A stretch of 64,000 nucleotides of DNA from NCBI GenBank assembly GCA_037043015.1, contig CM073324.1:17450597-17514596 (forward strand). Reading direction: 5' to 3'. Made by a program: the position numbers and the translations under genes. The notes below the pieces were generated by a model that was given only the letters and a program-made list of their open reading frames with translations, was not told the DNA's origin and made no database searches. This DNA is from Bryum argenteum. Taxonomy: Eukaryota > Streptophyta > Bryopsida > Bryales > Bryaceae. This document shows positions 35,130 through 47,008 of this stretch, one piece after another (the stretch's first letter is position 1; each line of letters starts with the position of its first letter).

Positions 35130-37130
35130 GGACTCACGTAATAACTCGTACTAGTTACTAGTATTTACCTCGAAAATTGTATTAATCATGCAGTGTGCCA
35201 CTATTTACCTAGAAATTCGTATTAATCATCATGAGAATATACCGGGTAACTTGTATATATCATGCAAAGATTTACCTAGTAACTCGTTTTAATCATGCAC
35301 TATTTACCTAGTTGTTCGTATTATTTAGTCATAGTGTATAACCAATCGAAAACATTATCATGCTAGAATTCATGAGAATATTCTCATATATTTTTGTACT
35401 GATTGCATGCATTGTCACCAAATTAGTATTTGCAACTTGTAGATTCTAATTATACTTTGTAACTTGTTTTAAATAATTATGCACGATTCACCTAGTAACT
35501 CGTACTAGTTATGCGATTTACCTAGGAACTCGTATTAATCATTCCGTATGCCACTATTTACCTAGTTATCGTATTTATCATGTAGTATATACCTCGTTAC
35601 TCGTATAAATCATGCAATATATACCCGTAATTCGTATAAATGATGCACTAATGAATCGCTAGTAACTTGCGAAAAGATTTGCAACTTGTAGATTCTATAT
35701 GAAATGTGTAACTCGAACGTTAAAATATGTACGATTTACGTTACAATTCATACTAGTCATAGAGATTTACCTAGTACCGCGTATTAATTTTGCAATTTGC
35801 CACTATTTACCTAGTAACTCGTATTTATCGAGCACTATATACCTGGTAAGTCGTATTAATCATGGAGTATATACATGGTCACTCGTACATATCATGCAAG
35901 ATTTACCTAGCAACTCGTACTAGGCATGCGGTATTGACCTAATAACTCGTATTAATCATGCACTATATACCGGTAACTCGTATATATCATGCAAAGATTT
36001 ACCTAGTAACGCGTTATAATCATGCTCTATGTACCTAGTTGTTCGTATAAGTCATCTTTGTATAACCAATCGAGAACATTATGCTAGAATTCATGAGAAT
36101 ATTCTCATATATTTTTGTACGGATTGAATGCGTTTTACAAAAAAATTAGTATTTGCAACTTGTAGATTCTAATTTCATCACAGAACTCGTTTTAAATATG
36201 CACGATTTACGTTACAATTCATACTAGTCATGGAGTATTTACCTAGTACCGCGTATTAATCGTGCAATTTGCCACTATTTACCTAGTAACTCGTATTTAT
36301 CGAGCAGTATATACCTGGTAAGTCGTATTAATCATGGAGTATATACCTGGTCACTCGTACATATCATGCAGTATTTACCTAGCAACTCGTACTAGGCATG
36401 CAGTATTGACCTAATAACTCTTATTAATCATGCACTTTATACCTGGTAACTCGTATATATCATGCAGTATTTACCTAGTTACGCGTTCTAATCATGCTCT
36501 ATGTACCTAGTTGTTCGTATAAGTCATGCTGTATAACGAATCGAGAACATTATACTAGAATTCATGAGAATATTCTCATATATTTTTGTACGGATTGCAT
36601 GCGTTGTCAGCAAATTAGTATTTGCAACTATTAGATTCTAATTTCACTGTGTAACTCGTTTTAAATATGCACGATTTACGTAATAATTCATACTAGTCAT
36701 GGAGTATTTACCTAGTACCGCGTATTAATCGTGCAATCTGCCACTATTTACCTAGTAACTCGTATTTATCGAGCAGTATATACCTGGTAAGTCGTATTAA
36801 TCATGGAGTATATACCTGGTCACTCGTACATATCATGCAGTATTTAACTATTTACCTAGTAACTCGTACTAGGCATGCAGTATTGACCTAATAACTCGTA
36901 TTAATCATGCACTTTATACATGGTAACTCGTATATATCATGCAGTATAAAAATAGAATTTACAAGTTGCTAATACCAATTATCTTAAGTTACAGTCATGG
37001 AGTATTTTCCTAGTAACTTGTATTAATCATGCACTTTATACTTGGTTACTCGTGCATTTAATGCAGTATTTACCTAGTAACTCGTATTAATTATGCATTA
37101 TGATCTTGTATTTTTATCCGGTATCTTTGT
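35130..37130. repeat. higher-order minisatellite array (AACTCGTATTAATCATGCA)
   Basis: About 2 kb of ~32-36 bp units with core ACCTAGTAACTCGTATTAAT and variable CATGCA/GTATTTACC linkers. They are organised into larger ~460-700 bp repeats marked by ATTCATGAGAATATTCTCAT at about 35370, 36085 and 36560. The larger units share order and variants, showing duplication of blocks. No coding potential. Confidence 0.88.
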
Positions 37131-38300
37131 ATAACTAAATGAAAACATCATCTTATGATTCTTGGCAATTATACTCTTATATATTTTTGCACGTTAATAT
37201 TTGTTTTATTAGGTAACCATTGAAACATAATTTTAGGTGGAATTTTGAAGCATAAACGGTATTTCAAAAATTCATATTCAAGTTCGATTGTTAGATTTGT
37301 TTCGTGACATACTTAGCTAAATGAATTACTTCTACTAGTACCTAGGTGAACTACTAGTACCTAGGTGCAATGAATTTGAGGAGTTGACATATGAGTCATG
37401 GTACTAGACGTACTCGTGCATGACACTCATGAGGTGAACCGAAGTGCGTTTGACCGCGACCGCCATGTTTGGTAAATATGCTTTTTATTGTATCTCCCAA
37501 TGTCCTAGCCAATAACAACGGCTCCCTCCTTTTCTAAAGACATCCTCCCTCCCGCTAGAATTCGCATCACTCTTTCAAAACTTCAACTTCTCTTCTTCAT
37601 GCTCTTCTTCTTCATTCAAGTTTCTAGTGCTAGTTTCTAGTGCTCTTGCTGCTCGTGTTGGTGCTCTTGCTGCTCGTGTTGGTGCTCTTGCTGCTCGTGT
37701 TGGTGCTCTTTCTAGTGATAGTTTCTAGTGCTCTTCTTTGCTCGTGGTGCTCTTTCTAGTGATAGTTTCTAGTGCTCTTCTTTGCTCGTGGTGTTTGGTG
37801 CGCTTGCTACTCGTGTTGTTCTTCACGGTGCTACTCGTGCTCTTTTTCCTCACGGTCTTCTTTGGACGTTAGTTCCTCTTCCTCCTCGCCTCCCGCAATC
37901 CACGACCTATTGTTGCCGCTGAGTTTCGACATTCATATACAATAAGGTGTGAATTACTCCTTCATCCCATTAAATCGGTTTCAAATTCTTGAATACTTTG
38001 CAATGAAATTAACACTGCTTCTAGCCGCACCGCTAAATGAATTTGATAGCTTCCTAAAGTATTGCAAATCTGGATTTGGAGCGCTAGTAGTAGTCCAATT
38101 GTATTCAACTTATTATAGGCCTCCTAATCCAACAAAATTTCAATTATCATGGTAGGATTTATCGATTTATAATACATCCTCCTCGGTATGGGAATAGTCA
38201 ATCAACAACACATTGTAATGCAAATCGCATGTTTTCATATATAGAGTGTTATAACGTCAACGGTAGAGAGGGGTGATGACGTGTGCTTGTACGAATCCGT
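37131..38300. other. intergenic with CT-rich tandem repeats
   Basis: At ~37640-37710 a 21-bp unit (TGCTCGTGTTGGTGCTCTTGC) is repeated about three times, and at ~37700-37790 a 44-bp unit (CTTTCTAGTGATAGTTTCTA...) twice. The CT-rich stretch 37540-37900 resembles plant 5'UTR sequence and could have belonged to the decayed gene downstream, but no intact promoter element or ORF is supported. Confidence 0.5.
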
Positions 38301-38817
38301 ACTATAGTACACGTCATCGGGCGATCGCCCGATAGTACTTCTCTAAGTTCTTAAGATATTGAACATTATGAGAAAGCCTCTAAGGCATGGGGCGGTCGCC
38401 CCATGCGGTGTCCTAGTCTTTAAAAACTCTAAATTGGCATGGGGCGATCGCTTAGATGAACTAATCGAATCAAATAATCATTAAATGATTCCTTGCGAGA
38501 CTATTGAATCAATGGAGGCTTATAATTGTGTATGTTCAATATAAGATATCGTGGGACCCGTCTATTCAAATTGTGCGGGAAGAGAGAAGGTCGGAGAACT
38601 AGCACATCGGGCGACCCCCCGATGCTCGTATAAAATAAAGCTTGCGGCCGAGGATCGGGCGATCGCCCCATGATCGCCTCGGTTTGCATCGAGGCGGCGT
38701 TCGTCGGCTATTTCTTCTTCGTCGTGGTTCCGACTTGCAAGAGCAGCGTCGGGCGATCGCCCGATAAGTTGAGTTCTAAATCATGGCTTCGGGAGTGGCT
38801 CGACCACGACTCGGCTT

Positions 38818-41450
38818 TTGACATTCCCTGCGGTGAAGTCCAGGCTCCGCAATGGTATGGAGGTCACACTTCTATATCCTGGTATTGGTGCGGTCGGTTC
38901 CGGCGTTCTCATCGGCCTTTCAGCCCGGGGGGGATATGGGAAGGAGTTTGTTTCCCGCATGATGATCGAAGACTATGTTCTTCTTCGCCTATCACGGATA
39001 TCTTGCCGGGCTTCGATGATCTGCCATTACAACCTCGGCAGACTTGGGATTCACGTGGTCGGCCATGCCTTGAATAAGACCGTTCTTTGGAAAGCTCTTG
39101 ACTTGGTAATATCATCGGGCGATCCCCGATCGATGAGGATGTCCCGGACGGGGATTACCGCTTCCGTCCAAGATCGGAGTGGGTCGGGCATGAAATTCGA
39201 AGAAGGGCGAGAATGGTCGGGTTGATGCGTCGGAAGAATAATTTGTTGCTTTCCTTCGGATCATTTCCGGACACTACTTTAGGCGAAGGCTTCATAGGGG
39301 TCACTTTGCTCGCAAGTTATGCGCGGTGACGTGATGACGATTATGACGCATCGGTGGCCCATTTCAGATTGCTTTTTTGCTTTCGGTGGGCCGGACTCGG
39401 ATGACACTCTGCTGCACTTTGCTTCAATTCCTGAAGTTGTCGACCCTGACGCGTATCTAGGAGGAGTTCAGAAAGCTCCGTATCGATTCGTCAACAGAAA
39501 GCGCTGTGAAGATCCAAAGGTATCTCTGTATACTAAGAAGACAGAAGACTCGAGATTCGCCAGTCGGTGCTTAGAAGTGTTGCGGTTTTAGATGCCGCCG
39601 ATGTTCCCCTGGGCGATACTCGGGTGTCGGGGCGGTTGTTTTATCTGAAGAGTTATGAGGATCGTCGTGAGTATGCCATTGCGGCTGGAGGACATATGCA
39701 TGCAATGGAGGGGAGCATGAGAGTGAAGTATATGACGCTTATGGGATATGAGTGCCGTGCTACCGCTTGGTATAAAATTCATGGTATTGCCAAGTCTACA
39801 TTCCATACGTACATGGAGAAGTACAATGAAGGCGTCCTTTCAGGACAGCATGGAAATAAAGGATGCAAGCGGCCCCGGATCGGGACAATCCAAGCCATGG
39901 GCACAATTGCTGCTATTGTGGCAGAGAACGCGGATCAAATGCCTAACCAGATGCGTGGAACTGGAAAGCACGGGCGGATGGATACTTTGAAGTATCTGCC
40001 GTCTGGAAACAATTGGACTCGAGTGCATGCTGATGCAAATGAGGTACGATTTGCAGTGTAGTTGTGTATTGCGGTGTTTATTGTTGTGTCAGCTTTTGCA
40101 TATGGGTATCGGGCGGTCCCCCGATGCTTGTATTGAAGTGCGTCCATTCCTTTCACTTCGTTCGTATATAAACTTACTTATGCACTTTGATTACTAGACA
40201 AATGCGTCTTACGGCCTTCCTTTGTCGGCCCGATCTGCTATAAGCCGGATCAAGAAAGGCATGTTCAACAACGTTGCCATCAAACCAAAAGGGAAGCGGT
40301 TTAGCCAAATGTACCGAATGCGACACTCTGCAGCAGTTTCTTCTCAGGTGTCATAAGGGCAGCCCCGAGTATGTGTCGTTTCTGAAGCAACGAACTTCGC
40401 ATTTGAATCATCAAGCGTCATGCCGTCGACTCTACGCATCTTGGCGAGAAGAATCAAAGCGAAATCCGCAAGAATATCTTTGCGTTATTCACGACAAAAT
40501 GGATACAAAAAGACAGACTCTTCCAAGGATGCGGACTACAACGAAGGCGACCTCGGGTTTGGGACGACTTCCCATGAACGTTTCTTCGGATGGTTGCTCA
40601 TGGCCATTGCGATGGCGCGTATGCGCATTACTCCCGGATTGCTGGCCGTGCGATTCCAACGCCACCATTTCTTCTCTTGCGAGATTATTCAGCGACTTTT
40701 GGAGCCACCGCTCCGAGAGTCACGGGAGCTTTTTCCCCATCCCCAAAGAAACTCCCCTGTTGAAGCTTTGCTACGGAAAGTCCAGTGCATTGATGCTTTG
40801 ACGGTGATGGAACCAAACAAATGTCTTGGCCGTTCTCCGCTACCCCCAACTTGTATCTTCAATTGGATAATTCCGCGAAGGACAACAAGAACCGATTCTG
40901 ATGGCCTTCCTATCTTTGCTTACGGCAAAGGGGTGTTCAAGGAAATCCAGGTGGGATTTCTTCTTGTGGGACATACTCATGAGGATATCGATCGTATTTC
41001 AGCCATCTATCAAAGGCACTCAAGAACAGGAATACTTTCAAATCTTGGCGGACTGATGAAGGCATTTATGCGATCCCAGGAATTGTCTTTCATGCCGAGT
41101 TTGTGCGGAGATTGCGGACTTCAAGTCCTACATCAAGGGCTACCAATGCGATGGGGCAACTCGATTAATTGGCCTTGGGGAAATGCACCTCTTCAAGTTC
41201 TTTGTTGACTCGATGGTTGGCGGTCATGAGATGGAAGAAATCGGTGGATACGGAGTGGCAACCGCAAAACAAGCCAAAGAATTCGACTTTGGAAAGAGGA
41301 CGAATACGGGCGTCCATCACTACCGACCGTCCGTTAAATCCGGTCCCTTTCAAGCATATGTGGGGCGGCGAAGTTCCATCCGCAACGGGAATCGGGAGAA
41401 GGCAAGAGAGTCTGCGGCAAAAAAGCTACGGAAAGGCGGACTTTCATGAT
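38818..41450 (+). pseudogene. DUF7869-like gene, decayed
   Basis: Fragments in several frames match, in order, a family I recognise from non-seed plants and animals (DUF7869-like, function unknown, possibly transposon-related). They are an unidentified 5' exon (38818-39225), then CRATAWYKIHGIAKSTFH and NKGCKRPRIGTIQAMGTIAA (39567-40041). Donor GAG|GTACGA and acceptor TACTAG (~40196) follow, then CTECDTLQQ, NHQASCRRLYASWREESK, EYLCVIHDKMD (40274-40520), LYLQLDNSAKDNKNRF followed by TGA (40851-40901), VGFLLVGHTHEDID (~40960) and GLGEMHLFKFFVDS (~41180). Adjacent motifs lie in different frames and are broken by stops, so the gene is dead. A GATC palindrome (40108) sits in its intron. Confidence 0.75.
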
Positions 41451-41985
41451 ACTCGGAATCCGTAAGTACATTGAGTCTTCGGAGAGTGGTCGTAGAAGGT
41501 GCTCGACGTTTCTTTCTTTGCATTCGAACCGTATGTGGAATACTGGTCTCGAGTTCTCCATGAGCTTGGATGCCTCTTCCTCCAACACCGTCTCGTCTTG
41601 TGGAGGGCTTTTGGCCCCTACATGATTGGCGCGGGCCGTTGGTCACCATCCCACGCTTGACTCTAGTACCATTCGACTCAACTCAAAGACGAAGAACCCG
41701 AGGCATCTGCGGGGCCAAAGAAACGAACGGCCCGAAGAGCGATTTAATCCTTGGCGGCGATTGCCCCTCTCTCGTGGTACTTCTCGGACACTGAAAACCC
41801 TATAGTATGTCCGGTATGGGTGGGGAAGGGTCATGTCTTCGATGTGTAGGGATGAAGAGGATGAGAACTATGGAAAGTTCCTTATCCAAAGATTGGGAGC
41901 CCCCGAATGCTTTGCACGAGACATGGCTAAGAAGTATGAGAATTGTTGGTCACTAAGTGGGTTGTCGAGAACCGCCGTCCCGAAT
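41450..41985. other. no gene assigned; 3' remnants of the DUF7869-like locus
   Basis: Higher GC than the surrounding repeats, with several overlapping short frames on both strands and no motif. Possibly decayed coding sequence continuing from the DUF7869-like pseudogene. Confidence 0.35.
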
Positions 41986-42890
41986 GGATCGATGTTGGTC
42001 TTTGTTTTGTGCGCTTCGTTTTCAAGGATCGCCAATCCGAAGTCACGTACTATTCCCATAAGGGATAAAGCGCGGCGTTGGTCAACTTGACGAGCGAATA
42101 TTGCGATCCGTAAAGCGGATTTGCATGACAGGCAAGTGACCGGTGCATCATCGGGGATCGCCCGATGGGCATTTTTCAATCTTAGTACGACCTTAGATGT
42201 CGAGATGTTGTGGACTTCGGTTCACTTTGGGAGGTTCCTAGTGGTTTTAGTTCGGATTTTGCCGCTGCGTAAAGAAGATGTTTAGGGTCCTCTACTTTGT
42301 CATCTTACCTTATTACATTTTTTGGAGAATGTAAATTTTCATGAGATTTTATTTTATGAAATATTATATGTCTCACTCGTGACGTCTTTGAGGTGTGCAT
42401 GTGTCGCTAGGAAATGTTCTCTGAGATGTTATAGACGGAATGAATTTTCTTTGAGGTGCTTCTATTTCTAGGATAGCAAATCCAAATGTCACGTTCTCTG
42501 CTTGGAAAGCGATAATGCTCGTTCGTTGATTAACTTGACGACTACGATCATTGTTCATCCGTATATCGGATTCTCCATGACAAGATGCAAGTGAGTGGTG
42601 CATCATCGGGGATCGCCCGATGGGCGCTTTTTTATTTTTACAACGACTTGAGACCCAACATGTTGTGGACTTTGGTTCATTCTTGGAGGTTCATATTGGT
42701 TTAGGTTTGGGTTTTTCCAATTTGCTTAAACAAGATGTTCGGTGTCCTCATCTTTTTGGCGATCGATATTACATACTTTGGGGCATGTAAATTTATCCTT
42801 TAACGATTTATTGATGAAATTTTATATTATTCATTTCAATGTTCTCTAGCTTGTTCGAGCTCATGTGTAATTGTTTTCGCTTTAAAATGT
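41985..42890 (+). repeat. ~455-bp tandem duplication
   Basis: Two diverged units share GCATCATCGGGGATCGCCCG (palindromes at 42150 and 42605, spacing 455), TGTTGTGGACTTYGGTTCA, GGATNGCNAATCCRAAGTCAC-type text and TCAACTTGACGA. The palindrome occupies the same place in both units, so it pre-dates the duplication. Confidence 0.8.
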
Positions 42891-42928
42891 AATGTGAGAT
42901 GTCTTAGACAAATGGAGTTTTCTTCGAG

Positions 42929-43825
42929 GTGTTGCGGCTGGATCAAAGTGTGCGATACTACACGATGCTGGGATATAAATTGGGCCATAGGATCGGGCGG
43001 TCGCCCGATTATAATTGGATCGATGCAAGAATGTTTTCTCTGCGCAAAGGCTTGAGAGCGGCGCTACGGTCTCACAAGAGACCTAAAGTGCTCTTGGATC
43101 GGTCGATCGCCCGATATTTCTTCTTGCTGCTCGATCTAATAATCCTGATAGTTTACTTCCAATTGACAAATGATGAAGTTATAGGACAATTTCCCCATGA
43201 GCACGTAGTGCCTGCGAGATGTAGCATTTAGTCAGTCCTCCTCTTTCTACTATGAGTTCACTCAACTAAATGTTTAACTTTGTTTTGTTTTGACTTTGAC
43301 AGGAGTTCGTTCTTGGATCTCTCCTGGGCCTTCCCGTTTGTGGATTTCGTTTTGCAACCAGTGTACATAGATTGTGCCTGGGATGAGGGGTTCGTATCGG
43401 ACCTCAACTTTGACTCGTTGCAGCTCATCATGAATGTTGCCAAGGCATGCTCCCATCTTCGGTGGTACCTACACAGCCGAGTGGAATATTTCGCTGTGAA
43501 GTTGGCATTCTGGCATGGAGCACAATTGCCGCCGAACTCGTGGGTTTTGCCATCAGAGGAAGTCGTCACACAACTGCGACCCATATGGTGTGACATGAAG
43601 AAGCTGCAGTGTGGGCCACACGCAGCTTTTCATCGATATTTATACCTTTACAAGCCGTTGAGGGAGATGACCCCACATGAGCTCATGTGTCTCCGGAGAA
43701 GTTCTGGCGTCGAGTTCGATTCTTGTGGTTTATTGAATCATCTTAAGTTACAGTTATTTTGTCGTGCATCTCATCTTTCAACCAGTATCGGTAGATCGCC
43801 CGATGTTAATTGCTTACTGCACTAA
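42929..43825 (+). pseudogene. unrecognised coding remnant with in-frame palindromes
   Basis: A frame at 43303-43825 follows acceptor TTTGACTTTGACAG and encodes about 174 residues (RSSFLDLSWAFPFVDFVLQP, then ...VEYFAVKLAFWHGAQLPPNSW). It reads directly through a GATC palindrome as S-I-G-R-S-P-D before a TAA. The preceding frame at 42929-43231 contains two more palindromes, one read as H-R-I-G-R-S-P-D. The composition looks protein-like, but no family is recognised. It may be the 3' part of the DUF7869-like locus or a separate gene; intactness is unknown. Confidence 0.4.
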
Positions 43826-44440
43826 TGTATCGATAATGGACTAAATTTTCATTTCGGGTCGGATGATTGAATCATGATGGGATTTTCTGATTTCCTGTAG
43901 CGGTTGTTTTATGAATTTCGTATTGTTATACATAGTTAATATTTCGTATAATATCGGTTCTCTTGATCGGGGCATCGCCCCATGTTTAAGCTGAACGTTT
44001 CGTTCTTAGTCTGAGCAATTTTTTTATGTTCCTCTATCTGATCCTCTGGAAAGGCTGAGTGGATGCCCCCATGTTAAATTTTGTCTTCTTTGCTCTAGGT
44101 ATCCCGTGATGTTTTGTTGGCGACGTGGAGCTCCACAGATGTTTTGAGGCATTTATTCCTGAATCCCGCTATTAGAATCGACTCTTTGCAGTAAGCATTA
44201 AGTGAAAATTAATGTTATGGTATCGTCAACAACCGAACAAGTGAAATATTAAGCATTATATAGGTAACTACGTGTCTGCTTATATAAGGATGCTTTTATA
44301 AATTTAAGTAACGTTACTTGCCTTTGAATCTTCAAACTTTAGAACCTAAGTTAGAATGGTAACGGACGTCGATGGGGCGATCCCCCGATGGGAATGGGTA
44401 TTGGTCAGTCGCTATGAAGTTCGTACGTGAAATAAGCATA
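43826..44440. other. palindrome-bearing flank and inverted satellite copy
   Basis: Palindromes at 43966 and 44372. From ~44190 a rearranged copy of the 23.8-26.1 kb satellite: ATTAATGTTATGGTATCGTC in direct sense, then CGTTACTTGCCTTTGAATC and CTATGAAGTTCGTACGTGA in reverse sense. No gene is seen. Confidence 0.65.
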
Positions 44441-44579
44441 TGTGGCCTCGCCTCATTCTCGTTAAGTGGCGGCTGCGGCTCAGGCTTTGTTAATTGTGCA
44501 TAGTCATAATAAGGAGACTAAAACATAAATCAATAACTGCAAAAGAGGCCAATGACTGTAAAAGAAACCACAACACTAC

Positions 44580-44765
44580 CTACTTACAGATTTTAAAATC
44601 CTCATAATATCCTTGTCTGATGGCATCTCCTGGCAAAGAAAAGTCACGTACTAAGTTATTTTCCACTTTCACACGAACGATAAGCAACCTCACTTCATTA
44701 CCGTCTCGCTCTTTTAGACTATCATTCTCTTCTCCGCGACACTGTCTCCCCGTAGCATCAATCAT
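44580..44765 (-). pseudogene. fragment related to the 3' end of the FCP1-like locus
   Basis: A short minus-strand frame ends with P-G-D-A-I-R-Q-G-Y-Y-E-D-F. Its DNA (GATGGCATCTCCTGG, AAAATCCTCA) matches the last ~50 bases of the FCP1-like exon near 26235-26290 with small differences. The rest is unrelated, so this is a shared fragment, not a gene copy. Confidence 0.4.
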
Positions 44766-46387
44766 CGGTGGATCAACCCATGAGTCTCACAATGTGCTCT
44801 TCGTTATTCCTGGACTTTGGATTGTCCATATTTAGTTAAATAACGCATACCAAGAATACCACCATTTTAACGGAATTGAGGTGAACTCTCTTCCAACTTC
44901 AGGATAAGTGTTGTTGTTAATCCTCAAGGCCCAAGGCCATAACCGCAAAGGCGATGGAGCCTGGAACAACACCAACTTTAAGTGGTCAGGTAATAAAAAT
45001 TGGCGTGGCCATTTGATTCCACTTCTTGTGACCGACCATGTCACAAATGCATTTAGAGTGCTAATTTAGACTCAACTTCGTGGAGCTACAAGGGCGCCCT
45101 AGAGCACCTTGTGGAAGATGAGTCACTACTACAATTTGAAGGGGTTTACAACGTTTAATTACAAAATGTTGCTCAAGTAGTCAAGTCTAGCAACGTTCTC
45201 AAAAACTAAGCAACATTATTGGATCACCAAGCAACATTATTTATAATTTAGTTTAAAACATTGCTTATTTTCACTACTAGAATCCATCACTACTAGCTAC
45301 GCCAAAAACGTAGCTATTAACACTATATATTAACATTGTCGGCGTCCATAAATCATAGTAATAGTTTTAGCCAAAAGTAAATAAAATTTAGCTACGTTGG
45401 GGTGTAGGTGAAGCTACATACGAAATTCAAATTGGAAACGCTAAGTTCCGTTGATCTTCACGTTCCCTCTAAAACTCAACAACATTGAGGCCCACCATGT
45501 GAATACTCATTTATACTTACTATCGCGCAAGTCATGGGGTGGTTTTGGATAATTCACCTTGCCGTAAAATTCAATCTTAAGATAGATAAAAGTGACCTAA
45601 TATGTTATTTCTATTTTTGGGTTTCACCTCCTAACAACCATATTCATAATTATTTACTTCGGATAAAGAACGCATTAAGTTTGGATTTATTTATTATCTC
45701 GGTCATTTACTTTTTATAGTGGAGTTTATCGAAGGCTGATACAATAAAAAGTGGCACGTGTAACATTGAAACTCACATACATGCACATTAAGTTATAAGT
45801 GCCACATGAGGTATTTGAATTTTTTAATTGAAAGTTTCTACATCGATTGAGTGAATGCATTTCTTATTTTTTAGTAGTGCAATCCTTATGTTGCCATTAA
45901 AGCTACTTTCTATTTTGTTCATGCCTTCTAACAACGATAGTATCCGTGTTTGATGTTCAGCTGTTTAGCTGCTCCAATCAATGTGAGAGGATGGCCGATG
46001 GCCGACCATGTCGCATATCATAACAAAGATTTCCCCATTTGGACCATGGTAATAATGCGTCGAATAGAGATTCCGATTGAAGACAACTGCTTTTTTCACG
46101 AACGCTGGAGTGTGCTTCCTCGGTCACTTTCGAATATCGGCGCCTTGTGACGTTCTTCGTGTTCGTAGGAGACTTGATCAATAAGTTGATCACCTTATCT
46201 TCGGGCCGAAGGTACATCGTGATTGTGTCCTCCACCTGTCCTGCGATTCTCTTCTTCTATACTGTTTGTTTCTCCCTCCATGCTTTCTTCTCTTCTTCGT
46301 CGTCCTTCTCAACAAGGTCAAAAGCCTTCCGAGCCTTTCCTCGATAAGAGTTGTCTACCTACTTGATGAGCAGTATAGCGATATCAT

Positions 46388-46978
46388 ATGCATACACCAC
46401 CTCTGTTTCCCCTTCTTCTTCGGTCTACTCGACCGCCCCTTACTATTACTCGGCATTGCAATCGACTAAACTCCCAAACCCTGAATCCCGCAACTAAATC
46501 CTGTGTGGATTTTCTTAACCAGGAGATACCCAAGCAATTTATGGTAGCTCACGGTGACAGCATCGACAAGGTGATCCGCTTGACAGGGCCAAACGGCCAC
46601 ACACGAACTATATCGTATACAAGGCGAATTACTGTCTCTCGACCCCGTGAGGGTCCCCGATTCTTCCTCAGTCAAGGATGGAAACCTTTTGCTATCGAGA
46701 ACGGATTTCAAACAGGTGATGAGGTCAAATTCTGTCTCGTTGGAAGCTCAGAGTTTCATGTTCTCCACTGTGCCATAGGGCCTCGTCGAGTCCCAACTGC
46801 TCCACCACGAGTACGTAAAGCCTCATCATCGCCACGCTCGCCATATCAGCGGCATTGTAGTCATGTTTGTGAGGAGGAGTATAGCAACTACCGGAGGCTG
46901 GAGTCTGCGACCATTCCAAATTCCAAGTTTCCACAGTTCGTGAAGAAGCTGATTATCAACCGCAAAATTCCTTGGTAA
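46388..46978 (+). CDS. B3 DNA-binding domain protein (captured fragment)
   Basis: 196-codon ORF. Residues ~47-133 read as a plant B3 domain of the REM type: IPKQFMVAHGDS, VIRLTGPNGHTRTISYTRRI, FFLSQGWKPFAIENGFQTGDEVKF and SEFHVLHC, including the conserved GW..F...N....GD core. B3 domains bind DNA in the major groove in plant transcription factors. The C-terminal 60 residues are Arg/Ser-rich and end at a second, incomplete B3-like start (F-V-K-K-L). The first 40 residues may not be native. It lies inside a CACTA element, so it is probably a transduplicated piece; expression is unknown. The start at 46388 is simply the first ATG. Confidence 0.6.
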   Translation: MHTPPLFPLLLRSTRPPLTITRHCNRLNSQTLNPATKSCVDFLNQEIPKQFMVAHGDSIDKVIRLTGPNGHTRTISYTRRITVSRPREGPRFFLSQGWKPFAIENGFQTGDEVKFCLVGSSEFHVLHCAIGPRRVPTAPPRVRKASSSPRSPYQRHCSHVCEEEYSNYRRLESATIPNSKFPQFVKKLIINRKIPW

Positions 46979-47008
46979 GATATATCCTCGCCGATTACAT
47001 GTTCTTTG

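Larger units (their letters stand above)
23488..44389. repeat. dispersed 17-18 bp GATC-centred palindrome family
   Basis: Consensus ATSGGGSGATCSCCCSAT (perfect form ATCGGGCGATCGCCCGAT). Copies start at 23488, 23814, 24075, 24975, 25287, 25556, 25823, 25839, 26087, 27036, 27686, 28829, 28894, 28962, 30460, 30513, 30594, 32062, 32092, 32151, 32323, 32353, 32421, 32451, 32481, 32511, 32540, 32602, 32632, 38316, 38387, 38606, 38654, 38748, 39114, 40108, 42150, 42605, 42992, 43098, 43787, 43966 and 44372. Degenerate copies start at 32122, 32383, 32571 and 38439. They vary mainly by C/G choice beside GGG and by loss of one central base. They lie in introns, intergenic DNA, satellites and reading frames. 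I found none outside this block. Confidence 0.92.

Noticed and set aside
23488-44389. Cyanobacterial (HIP1) origin because of GCGATCGC
   Set aside because: The block contains introns, plant TEs and plant gene families, and many copies lack the exact octamer; a shared octamer is not evidence of transfer.
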